Positions 1-6,313 of a stretch of DNA of 10,980 nucleotides are shown piece by piece; position 1 is the stretch's first letter; each line of letters begins with the position of its first letter. The notes below the pieces were generated by a model that saw nothing but the letters and a program-made list of their open reading frames with translations, did not search any database and had not been told where the DNA came from. The position numbers were made by a program, and so were the translations under genes. Source of the DNA: Lachnospira sp. UBA5912 (lineage in GTDB: Bacteria > Bacillota > Clostridia > Lachnospirales > Lachnospiraceae); contig DJDY01000086.1 in assembly GCA_002435585.1 (NCBI GenBank), forward strand, positions 7,060-18,039. Direction: 5' to 3'.

Positions 1-496
1 TCCAAGAGAAGTACTTCCAATATCTACAGTTACAAGTGCCTTTGTAAATATGATACTTACTTTTGTTGTCGTATTTGGTGTTGTGATTATTGCAGGAAGA
101 ACCATTAATCCACTTGCGTTGTTATGCCTTCCTGTAGTTATGATAGTAGAGTACATACTATGCCTTGGAATAGCACTTATCGTGTCGTCTATTACAGTAT
201 ATTTAAGAGATCTCCAGTATATTCTTGGAATATTTGTAATGGCGCTGCAGTATATGACACCAGTTATGTATGGTGTTGATATGGTTGAAAGATCAGGTGC
301 AGGTCATTGGCTTATACTTATATTTAATCTTAATCCTATGACACCAATTATCAAAATATACAGACAGATAATATATTATGGAGAAGTCCCTGAACTTAGT
401 TCGTTACTTCTTGCTTTGGTAGTTGGTATAGTATTTATAGTTGTTGGTGAAATATTATTTAAGAAACTTCAGAAAGGATTTGCTGAGGAATTCTAA
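1..496 (+). CDS. ABC-2 type polysaccharide export permease (Wzm/TagG-like), 5' truncated
   Basis: This is the C-terminal 164 residues of a polysaccharide ABC transporter permease. The reading frame is open from base 2 and starts outside the window, so the first ATG inside (50) is internal. The visible part begins with PREVLPISTVTSAF, which matches the 'PR-E-xLP' segment that precedes the third membrane helix in Wzm/TagG/RfbD-type permeases. Several hydrophobic helices follow, together with the family-typical VYLRDLQYI loop, a YMTPVMY segment and NPMTPIIKIYRQIIYYGEVP near the last helix. Family members are usually about 260-270 residues, so roughly 100 are missing upstream. The Wzt-like ATPase gene follows after 25 bases and is its expected partner. 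Together they would flip a lipid-linked glycan across the cytoplasmic membrane. The family call is solid. Whether the substrate is O-antigen-like, teichoic acid-like or capsular cannot be read from this fragment. Confidence 0.9.
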   Translation, partial: PREVLPISTVTSAFVNMILTFVVVFGVVIIAGRTINPLALLCLPVVMIVEYILCLGIALIVSSITVYLRDLQYILGIFVMALQYMTPVMYGVDMVERSGAGHWLILIFNLNPMTPIIKIYRQIIYYGEVPELSSLLLALVVGIVFIVVGEILFKKLQKGFAEEF

Positions 497-511
497 GTGA
501 TTCCTATGAAT

Positions 512-515
512 GGAG
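512..515 (+). promoter_or_regulatory. Ribosome binding site deciding the ATPase start at 522
   Basis: GGAG lies six bases before ATG 522. The in-frame ATG at 510 overlaps this motif and has no good Shine-Dalgarno of its own, so 522 is the preferred start. Confidence 0.7.
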
Positions 516-521
516 ATAGTT

Positions 522-1829
522 ATGGATAAAGAGAATGCAATTGAAGTTAAGAATATAACTAAAGATTTTAAGGTTTATTATGACAAAGGAAGCGAGCTTA
601 AGGAAAAGATGCTTTTCTGGAAACGTAATAAATATGAGAAAAGGCATGTTCTTAAAGGTATAAGCTTTAATGTTAAGAAAGGTGAAGCTATTGGACTTGT
701 TGGAAAGAATGGATGCGGCAAAAGTACAACATTAAAGATGCTTACAAAAATCATATATCCGGATTCTGGTACAATAGAAATGTGTGGAAGAGTATCAAGT
801 CTTATAGAACTTGGAGCTGGTTTTCATCCTGATATGAGTGGAAGAGAGAATATATACACAAATGCTTCAATATTTGGTCTTACCAAAAAAGAGATAGATG
901 CGAGACTGGATGATATTATAGCTTTCTCAGAGCTTGAAGATTTTATAGATAATCCTGTAAGAACTTATTCATCAGGTATGTACATGAGACTTGCGTTTGC
1001 AGTTGCAATTAATGTTGATGCAGATATTCTCCTTATAGATGAAATACTCGCCGTAGGTGATGCGAACTATCAGGCAAAGTGTTTTAACAAGTTAAGAGAA
1101 ATAAAATCTGAGGGTACTACAATAGTTATAGTTTCACATTCACTTGGACAGATAGAGCAGATATGTGACAGGTCAATATGGATTAAAGATGGTCTGATAG
1201 AAGCAGAAGGTGTTCCAAAGGATGTACATCTTAAGTATCTTGACTATATGAATCAGGAACGTATGGAACAGGCAGAGAAAGAACAGATCCGCCAGGCTAA
1301 GATAGAACGTGAACAGATGGAAAAGAAAAGAGAAGAGGAACGTATCAAGAAGGAAAGAGCAAAAGTAAACTCTAGATATGGAAGTGGAGATGCCAAGTTC
1401 ACAGAAATTCATATGTTTAATGAAAAGGGTGAAGAATCACGTATATTCAGAACAGGCGAAAAGATGACCCTTGCTCTTAGTTATCACGTTGAAAATAAAG
1501 TTGAAGATGCGGTGTTTGGGTTTGGTATATTCAGAAATGATGCTCTATGGTGTTATGGAACTAACACAAGAATAGATAGAATTGATAATTTTGATATCGA
1601 AAAAGATGGTAGATATAAGGTTGAACTTGAAGATATCAATCTTATACCGGGCAACTACTGGGTGGATATAACTATTGAGTATGGTGAAGGTATCCCGGTA
1701 GATTATTATAAGCAGGCTCTTAAGTTTGAAGTTGTATCTAATATCACTGATGTCGGGGTTACAAGAATTCCTCATAGATGGGAATTGGATGTAGAATATA
1801 GAAAAACTGATAAAAATGCGCAGGATTAG
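522..1829 (+). CDS. Polysaccharide ABC transporter ATP-binding protein with C-terminal glycan-binding-type domain (Wzt-like)
   Basis: This 435-residue ATPase would power the permease encoded just upstream. Residues 1-240 are the nucleotide-binding domain: Walker A GKNGCGKST (61-69), the exporter-type stretch IELGAGFHPDMSGREN (95-110), signature YSSGM (149-153), Walker B ILLIDE (169-174, catalytic Glu174) and switch His206. Residues about 244-283 form a highly charged, probably helical or coiled-coil linker rich in Glu, Lys and Arg. Residues about 285-425 resemble the Wzt C-terminal domain, an immunoglobulin-like beta-sandwich that in O-antigen exporters such as E. coli O9a binds the modified non-reducing end of the chain. 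TagH-type and short KpsT-type ATPases lack this domain. The start at 522 is chosen over 510 because GGAG sits six bases upstream. Chain-end recognition is inferred from the domain architecture. The modification it would recognise is unknown. Confidence 0.92.
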   Translation: MDKENAIEVKNITKDFKVYYDKGSELKEKMLFWKRNKYEKRHVLKGISFNVKKGEAIGLVGKNGCGKSTTLKMLTKIIYPDSGTIEMCGRVSSLIELGAGFHPDMSGRENIYTNASIFGLTKKEIDARLDDIIAFSELEDFIDNPVRTYSSGMYMRLAFAVAINVDADILLIDEILAVGDANYQAKCFNKLREIKSEGTTIVIVSHSLGQIEQICDRSIWIKDGLIEAEGVPKDVHLKYLDYMNQERMEQAEKEQIRQAKIEREQMEKKREEERIKKERAKVNSRYGSGDAKFTEIHMFNEKGEESRIFRTGEKMTLALSYHVENKVEDAVFGFGIFRNDALWCYGTNTRIDRIDNFDIEKDGRYKVELEDINLIPGNYWVDITIEYGEGIPVDYYKQALKFEVVSNITDVGVTRIPHRWELDVEYRKTDKNAQD

Positions 1830-1847
1830 AATCTGATTAATCAGATT
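1830..1847 (+). repeat. Perfect 18-bp palindrome between the ATPase and SGNH genes
   Basis: AATCTGATTAATCAGATT begins directly after the TAG stop of the ATPase gene and is fully self-complementary. As RNA it can form a 7-bp stem with a TTAA loop. No T-run follows, only AATGC and then the ribosome binding site of the next gene, so it does not look like an intrinsic terminator. It could be a protein-binding site or an mRNA processing or stability hairpin. It may also be chance in AT-rich DNA. Confidence 0.5.
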
Positions 1848-1867
1848 AATGCGGAAAGGAATTTAAG

Positions 1868-2986
1868 ATGGAGAAAGCAAAGCCATGGATTAAAACTGCA
1901 GGATTTATAGCAGGACTTATGGTTATACTATTATTATGTAATTATCTGTTTGCACAGACAGGATACGTAAGGTTTATAATCCATGAAGAGGAAAAGGGTG
2001 GTTATGATACAATTATAGTTGGTGCATCACACTGCAGAGGTGCTATAGATCCACAAAGGCTTGACGATAAGCTTGGAACTAATACGCTTAATCTTGCTAT
2101 TCCTGGTGAATCAGTGCAGGATTCGTATTTTCTTATAAAGGATGCGGCTAAGAATAATGATATAAAGACAGTTATATTTGATCTGGATTACCAGTACTGG
2201 TACTATGAACAGCCAACGACACATTTTACCAAGTCATTCATATATCAGCAATTCACAGATCCAGCGATAAAGCTTGAATATATGGCTAAGAATTTTGATG
2301 TTCTTGATATGAGAAATGTGCTGGTTAACAGATTAAGCTGGAATATGTCGGCGAGTGGCGTGAAAAGAAATATCAGTATGAAAACTTCGGATGCTTATAA
2401 GAATTATACAATCGAATCGGCGTATGATGAGAATGGCTTCGTAGAAGGAGCAGACGGTCCATACGTTGGAAAGGGATTTTTTGACAGGCAGGGAACTGAG
2501 CAGGGCAAGCTTCCACCTGGAGCAGATTATGTAGCTACATGGATTGACAGGTATGATGATGAAATCGATCCTGCGGTTGAGAAAATCTTTAAGGATGTTA
2601 TTAAGTTCTGCAATGATAATAATATAGAACTTATATGTGTTACATCACCTATTACACCTACAATAACAAAGACGTTAGGTATGTCTACAGTTCACGATAC
2701 CATGACAGAATTCTTCGTGAATGAATGTGGTCTTGAATACTATGATTTTAATAAGGCACTCATGAGTAGTGTTCCAAGAGATGATTGTGATTATGGTGAC
2801 CAGGAAGGACATATGGGAGGACAGCTTGCAGAAATATATTCTAAAGCTCTTGCTAACCTTTTATATGACAGAAAGCAGGGAAATGTTGATGAAAGTAAAT
2901 ATTTCTATGCTACATTTGAAGATATGTATAAGAATATGAAACAGGATTATACTAAAGAAACTGGAAACGAATGGAAGGGGCTTTGA
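1868..2986 (+). CDS. Membrane-anchored SGNH-hydrolase-like protein, probable partner of the MBOAT acyltransferase
   Basis: This 372-residue protein has an N-terminal hydrophobic segment (about 9-30) that looks like a signal anchor, placing the rest outside the membrane. No lipobox is visible. The block TIIVGASHCRG (48-58) carries a candidate nucleophile Ser54 in the SGNH/DltD block I position. LNLAIPGES (74-82) resembles block II, and D311-x3-H315 in GDQEGHMGG fits the C-terminal Asp/His pair. DltD, AlgJ/AlgX and PatB-type proteins use this fold to transfer or remove acyl groups on extracytoplasmic polymers. The next gene, an MBOAT O-acyltransferase, starts one base after the stop, so translational coupling and joint function are likely. 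The start is supported by GGAAAGGA seven bases upstream. It is not called DltD because dltA and dltC are absent here and the context is glycan export. Esterase versus transferase activity cannot be decided from sequence. Confidence 0.8.
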   Translation: MEKAKPWIKTAGFIAGLMVILLLCNYLFAQTGYVRFIIHEEEKGGYDTIIVGASHCRGAIDPQRLDDKLGTNTLNLAIPGESVQDSYFLIKDAAKNNDIKTVIFDLDYQYWYYEQPTTHFTKSFIYQQFTDPAIKLEYMAKNFDVLDMRNVLVNRLSWNMSASGVKRNISMKTSDAYKNYTIESAYDENGFVEGADGPYVGKGFFDRQGTEQGKLPPGADYVATWIDRYDDEIDPAVEKIFKDVIKFCNDNNIELICVTSPITPTITKTLGMSTVHDTMTEFFVNECGLEYYDFNKALMSSVPRDDCDYGDQEGHMGGQLAEIYSKALANLLYDRKQGNVDESKYFYATFEDMYKNMKQDYTKETGNEWKGL

Positions 2987-2987
2987 T

Positions 2988-4574
2988 ATGTCATTTGCTG
3001 TAGTAGGCTATTTCGCCTTTATATTAATTGGATTAGTGGTATATTATGTATTGCCTAAGAAGGCAAGATGGGTATGGCTGCTTGCATTAAGTTATATATA
3101 TTATTTTACATTCAGTATAAAAACATCTGTATATATGGTGTTTACGACAATAGTTATATATATAGGTGGTGTATGGCTTGATAAGATAATTACTGATAGT
3201 GAGGCTTTCATGGCTGCAAACAAAGCCTCTATGTCACGTGAAGAAAAGAAAGCATACAAGGAAAAAACTAAAAAAAGCAAACGGTTTGCATTGACGGTTA
3301 TTCTTCTTTTATGCTTTGGACAGCTCGCAGTTATTAAATATACTGACTTTGCTATTGAAAATATCAACAGTATTATAAGTCTGTTTGGTGGACAGAATAT
3401 GCTAAATATTCCTAAGTTTGCACTTCCACTTGGAATATCATTTTTTACTTTCCAGTCGGCATCATATATTATAGATGTTTATCAGGGAAAGTATAGATGC
3501 CAGAAAAATGTGTTTAAGCTAGGACTGTTTGTATCATTCTTTCCACAGCTTTTACAGGGACCTATTGGAAGGTACGACAGATTATCTTCACAGTTATATA
3601 AAGGAAATGCTTTTCAGTTAAAGAATATCCAGTATGGATTGCAGAGAATATGCTGGGGTCTTGCAAAGAAGGTCATTCTTGCAGACAGGGCAGCCATACT
3701 TGTTAATCTTGTGTTTGAAGATTATGATATGTATGGTGGTCTTATTAACATTGTTGCAGTGCTTATGTATTCAGTACAGTTATATATGGATTTCTCAGGT
3801 GGTATAGATATAGTTATTGGTACTGCGCAGATGTTTGGCATAACTATGGATGAGAACTTCAGACAGCCATATTTCTCAAAGTCAATCGGTGAGTTCTGGA
3901 GAAGATGGCATATTACATTGGGTACATGGATGAAGGATTACATATTCTATCCAATGTCACTTTCAAAGGGTATGAATAAGTTTGGAAAGTGGGGGAAGAA
4001 GCATTTTGGCAACATGGGACGTACACTTCCAATATGTTTTGCCAATCTTGTGATATTCTTTGTTGTAGGTATATGGCATGGCGCTTCGTGGAAATATATA
4101 GCATATGGTATGTATAATGGTATTATCATAGCATTCAGTAATCTTATGGAACCTTTATATAAGAAAGGACTTGATAAGTTCCATATAAAACATGATTCAA
4201 AACCATGGAAGGTATGGATGATAATAAGAACATTCATACTGGTAAATATCGGATGGTATTTTGATATGGGTACATCATTAAGTGCAGCGCTTACTATGAT
4301 TAAACAGTCGGTTGTAAGCTTCAGCTTTTCACAGTTTAGTGATGGTAGTCTGTTAAACCTTGGACTTGAATCAAGAGATTATATAATCATTCTTATTGGA
4401 TGTATAGTTGTATTTATAATAAGTGTACTGAAAGAAAAGGGAATCAGCATAAGAGCAAGTCTTGCAGAAAAAAATATTGTTGTAAGATGGGCAGTGTATT
4501 ATGTACTTATACTTGTCATAATTATGTTTGGGTACACAGGTGGAGTACAGTCATTTATATATGCTAATTTCTAA
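2988..4574 (+). CDS. MBOAT-family membrane O-acyltransferase (DltB/AlgI/PatA-like)
   Basis: This 528-residue polytopic protein has more than ten hydrophobic segments. It shows hallmarks of the bacterial MBOAT family: FFPQLLQGPIGRY (184-196), MDFSGGIDIVIGTAQMFGI (267-285), NFRQPYFSKSIGEFWRRWHITLGTW (290-314, conserved His308), and GIWHGASW (361-368) with His364, the invariant histidine taken as catalytic in DltB and AlgI. A charged lysine-rich loop (about 83-99) lies after the early helices. These enzymes pass an acyl group from a cytoplasmic donor through the membrane to an extracytoplasmic acceptor, usually handing over to an SGNH partner. That partner is encoded one base upstream. GGAAGGGG sits seven bases before the start, inside the end of the upstream gene. 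Length is a little above DltB (about 400) and near AlgI (about 500). Without dltA/dltC nearby, acetyl transfer from acetyl-CoA to the exported glycan is more likely than D-alanylation, but this is inference. Confidence 0.92.
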   Translation: MSFAVVGYFAFILIGLVVYYVLPKKARWVWLLALSYIYYFTFSIKTSVYMVFTTIVIYIGGVWLDKIITDSEAFMAANKASMSREEKKAYKEKTKKSKRFALTVILLLCFGQLAVIKYTDFAIENINSIISLFGGQNMLNIPKFALPLGISFFTFQSASYIIDVYQGKYRCQKNVFKLGLFVSFFPQLLQGPIGRYDRLSSQLYKGNAFQLKNIQYGLQRICWGLAKKVILADRAAILVNLVFEDYDMYGGLINIVAVLMYSVQLYMDFSGGIDIVIGTAQMFGITMDENFRQPYFSKSIGEFWRRWHITLGTWMKDYIFYPMSLSKGMNKFGKWGKKHFGNMGRTLPICFANLVIFFVVGIWHGASWKYIAYGMYNGIIIAFSNLMEPLYKKGLDKFHIKHDSKPWKVWMIIRTFILVNIGWYFDMGTSLSAALTMIKQSVVSFSFSQFSDGSLLNLGLESRDYIIILIGCIVVFIISVLKEKGISIRASLAEKNIVVRWAVYYVLILVIIMFGYTGGVQSFIYANF

Positions 4575-4636
4575 AAACTGGAATGATAAATACATCAAAT
4601 AAATGATTGAAGACACTATATAAACTATGTATTAAA

Positions 4637-4699
4637 AATGATGTAATGGTTCAAAATTAAGGATTGCTATATTGCTATTCAATTCACATTTACATCATT
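4637..4699 (+). repeat. Inverted repeat in the intergenic region (10-bp arms)
   Basis: AATGATGTAA (4637-4646) and TTACATCATT (4690-4699) are perfect reverse complements separated by 43 bases. The long spacer and the lack of a following T-run argue against an intrinsic terminator. A regulator binding two sites, or chance, are the alternatives. Confidence 0.5.
4663..4678 (+). repeat. Tandem duplication of an 8-base unit
   Basis: ATTGCTAT occurs twice head to tail (4663-4670 and 4671-4678), inside the spacer of the surrounding inverted repeat. No function is evident. Confidence 0.5.
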
Positions 4700-4785
4700 A
4701 TATAAAAATAAATAAATAAAATAGAATATATTAATAAGACTATCAATATTATGTTAGGTTTGTTATATATATTTCCTGTTAAAAT

Positions 4786-4790
4786 GGAGG
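4786..4790 (+). promoter_or_regulatory. Strong ribosome binding site of the small coiled-coil protein gene
   Basis: GGAGG lies six bases before ATG 4797 and fixes that start. An ATG at 4784 overlaps the motif but is out of frame. Confidence 0.75.
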
Positions 4791-4796
4791 ATTGTC

Positions 4797-5213
4797 ATGG
4801 AGAATAATAATCAGATTAATGTTCAGGACATAATGAAAGAGATAAAGAAAGATATCGAAGTTAAAGGATATACAAACGATATCTTAAGTTTTGATGATGT
4901 TATTGTGGATGTTGGTTCCATGAATGTTAACAAGTTTGATAAGGTTAAGTTTAATGAAGATTTATATGTAGCCAATCATGAGTGGGAAGTTAATCCATAC
5001 AGACCACTTCAGGGTAATAAGATTTCTGTATTCTTCAAAAAGGTTATAAGAAAGCTTGTTTATTTCTTTGTAGAGCCTATTGTTATGGCACAGGATGGCT
5101 TCAATGCATCGCTCGTAAGACTTATGAATCAGATGGGATGTTATATTGATGAGCAAAATAAGGAAATAGCAGAACTTAAAAAGCAGATTGAAGAATTAAA
5201 GGGTGGAAAGTAA
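4797..5213 (+). CDS. Small hypothetical protein with C-terminal coiled coil, in polysaccharide locus
   Basis: This 138-residue protein has no recognisable catalytic motif and no clear transmembrane helix or signal peptide. The N-terminal part (NVQDIMKEIKKDIEVKGYT, 8-26) is a charged helix. A middle section contains short acidic stretches. Residues about 78-105 (FFKKVIRKLVYFFVEPIV and onwards) form a basic and aromatic amphipathic helix that could sit on the membrane surface. FNASLVRLMNQMGCYID follows, and the last 20 residues (EQNKEIAELKKQIEELK) make a classic heptad coiled coil. From memory, similar segments occur at the N-termini of methyltransferases or glycosyltransferases in other surface-glycan clusters, so this may be the free-standing form of such a region. 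The next glycosyltransferase starts one base after its stop, with its ribosome binding site inside this gene, so the two are probably translationally coupled. A scaffold or membrane-docking role is a guess. Confidence 0.7.
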   Translation: MENNNQINVQDIMKEIKKDIEVKGYTNDILSFDDVIVDVGSMNVNKFDKVKFNEDLYVANHEWEVNPYRPLQGNKISVFFKKVIRKLVYFFVEPIVMAQDGFNASLVRLMNQMGCYIDEQNKEIAELKKQIEELKGGK

Positions 5214-5214
5214 T

Positions 5215-6297
5215 ATGCGTATTTTTCAGGTACTGTCTACAATTGCATATGGAGATGCTGTAAGTAATGATACCATAGCCATGGGAGAAATTATCAAAGA
5301 AATGGGATATACAACAAGGATATATGCAGAGAGTATAGTTCCTCCGTTAGATAAGAAAACAGCAGTCAGTATAGATACACTTAATGATGTACAGAAGGAT
5401 GATATTATTATATTTCATATGTCAACAGGCAGTAGATTGAATTATGATATTGCCAGATATAACTGCAGGAAGATAGTTGTTTACCATAACATTACTCCAC
5501 CTGGATATTTCAGGAATTGTGACGAAAGATTTGCTAAGATATGCGAATATGGATTGGAAGGTGCAAAGTATCTTGCTGATAAAGTGGATTATTGTCTTGC
5601 AGTGTCTGAGTATAATAAGCAGGATCTCATTAACATGGGGTATAAATGCGATATAGATGTATTACCTATTATTATACCTTTATCTGACTATGATAAAAAG
5701 CCTGACAGAGGTGTCATGAAAGAATATTCTGATGGTTATACTAACATTCTTTTTACAGGAAGAGTAGCACCTAATAAGAAACATGAAGATTTAATATCAG
5801 CATTTTATTATTACAACAGATTATATAATAAAAAATCACGTCTGATACTAGCAGGTTCATATAAAGATAATGATCCTTATTATATACGTTTAACTGAGTA
5901 TACAAAGAAACTTGGTCTTGGAGAGTCAATAGTGTTTACAGGACATATTAAGTTTAATCAGATACTTGCATACTATAGAACGGCAGATGTGTTTTTATGC
6001 ATGAGTGAACATGAGGGCTTCTGTGTTCCACTTGTGGAGGCTATGAAGTTTGAGGTGCCTATTATAGCATATGATAAGGCCGCTGTAGCTGATACTATGG
6101 GACATAAGGGCATGATTATAGATGATAAAAATCCTGTATATGTTGCTGGATGTATAGACAGGGTTGTTAATGATAAAGCACTTAAACAGCAGCTTATAAG
6201 CTGGCAGAATGAAAGACTTAAAAGTTTCGGATATGAAACTATAGCAAAGCAGTTTAGACAGTATCTTACAGCGTTTATTGAAAAGAGTGGCAGATAA
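5215..6297 (+). CDS. GT4-type glycosyltransferase (GT-B fold)
   Basis: This 360-residue enzyme is predicted to be cytoplasmic or membrane-peripheral and to transfer a sugar from a nucleotide donor to the growing lipid-linked glycan. The N-terminal acceptor half begins MRIFQVLSTIAYGDAVSNDT. This 'GDAxxND' opening recurs, from memory, in glycosyltransferases of ABC-dependent polysaccharide clusters. The C-terminal donor half (from about 175) has ILFTGRVAPNKKHEDLI (178-194) with the donor-phosphate-binding Arg183 and Lys188, LILAGS (210-215), and the retaining-GT4 E-x7-E motif at Glu267 and Glu275 in EHEGFCVPLVEA. ATG 5215 is preferred over an in-frame GTG at 5203: the GTG lies inside the preceding gene and overlaps the GGGTGGAAAG that acts as the ribosome binding site. 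The 3' end comes 16 bases before the next start. Sugar, linkage and acceptor cannot be deduced. Retaining chemistry is expected for the family. Confidence 0.9.
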   Translation: MRIFQVLSTIAYGDAVSNDTIAMGEIIKEMGYTTRIYAESIVPPLDKKTAVSIDTLNDVQKDDIIIFHMSTGSRLNYDIARYNCRKIVVYHNITPPGYFRNCDERFAKICEYGLEGAKYLADKVDYCLAVSEYNKQDLINMGYKCDIDVLPIIIPLSDYDKKPDRGVMKEYSDGYTNILFTGRVAPNKKHEDLISAFYYYNRLYNKKSRLILAGSYKDNDPYYIRLTEYTKKLGLGESIVFTGHIKFNQILAYYRTADVFLCMSEHEGFCVPLVEAMKFEVPIIAYDKAAVADTMGHKGMIIDDKNPVYVAGCIDRVVNDKALKQQLISWQNERLKSFGYETIAKQFRQYLTAFIEKSGR

Positions 6298-6303
6298 AAG
6301 AAT

Positions 6304-6307
6304 GGAG
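6304..6307 (+). promoter_or_regulatory. Ribosome binding site deciding the second glycosyltransferase start at 6314
   Basis: GGAG is six bases before ATG 6314. Alternative in-frame starts at TTG 6278 and ATG 6302 would add residues without similarity to the GT4 N-terminus. The TTG lies inside the preceding gene and the ATG overlaps the GGAG. Confidence 0.7.
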
Positions 6308-6313
6308 CGTTGC

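Larger units (their letters stand above)
4575..4796 (+). promoter_or_regulatory. AT-rich intergenic region, probable transcription boundary
   Basis: This 222-base gap is the longest non-coding stretch in a locus whose other gene junctions span at most 65 bases. No credible ORF is present. It holds a 10-bp inverted repeat, an 8-bp tandem duplication and runs of A/T. Two weak sigma70-type candidates can be written: TTGAAG (4607-4612) with TATTAA (4630-4635) at 17-base spacing, and TTCAAT (4678-4683) with TATAAA (4701-4706) at 17-base spacing. Both match the consensus only partly, and in DNA this AT-rich such matches are common. A promoter for the downstream genes somewhere here is plausible from position alone. 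Confidence 0.35.

Noticed and set aside
50..496. Complete small membrane protein starting at ATG 50
   Set aside because: The frame is open back to base 2 and the upstream residues match a polysaccharide ABC permease, so this is an internal Met of a truncated gene.
1931..1957. Possible lipoprotein signal in the SGNH protein (LLLCNYLF)
   Set aside because: The residues before the cysteine do not fit a lipobox, since no Gly, Ala or Ser is at -1. A plain signal anchor fits better.
1868..4574. Naming the SGNH/MBOAT pair dltD/dltB
   Set aside because: No dltA or dltC is present, gene order and lengths differ, and the neighbours are glycan export and glycosyltransferase genes. Only the superfamily-level call is supported.
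4637..4699. Intrinsic terminator after the MBOAT gene
   Set aside because: The inverted repeat has a 43-base spacer, AT-only weak arms and no T-run after it, so it does not meet terminator criteria.
4700..4735. AT-rich run with repeated AAATA units as a replication or partition iteron
   Set aside because: The units are irregular and low complexity, and no replication or plasmid gene is nearby.
1838..4821. 14-base repeat TAATCAGATTAATG at 1838-1851 and 4808-4821
   Set aside because: The second copy is coding sequence at the start of the small protein gene and the motif is AT-rich. A shared function is not supported and coincidence is likely.
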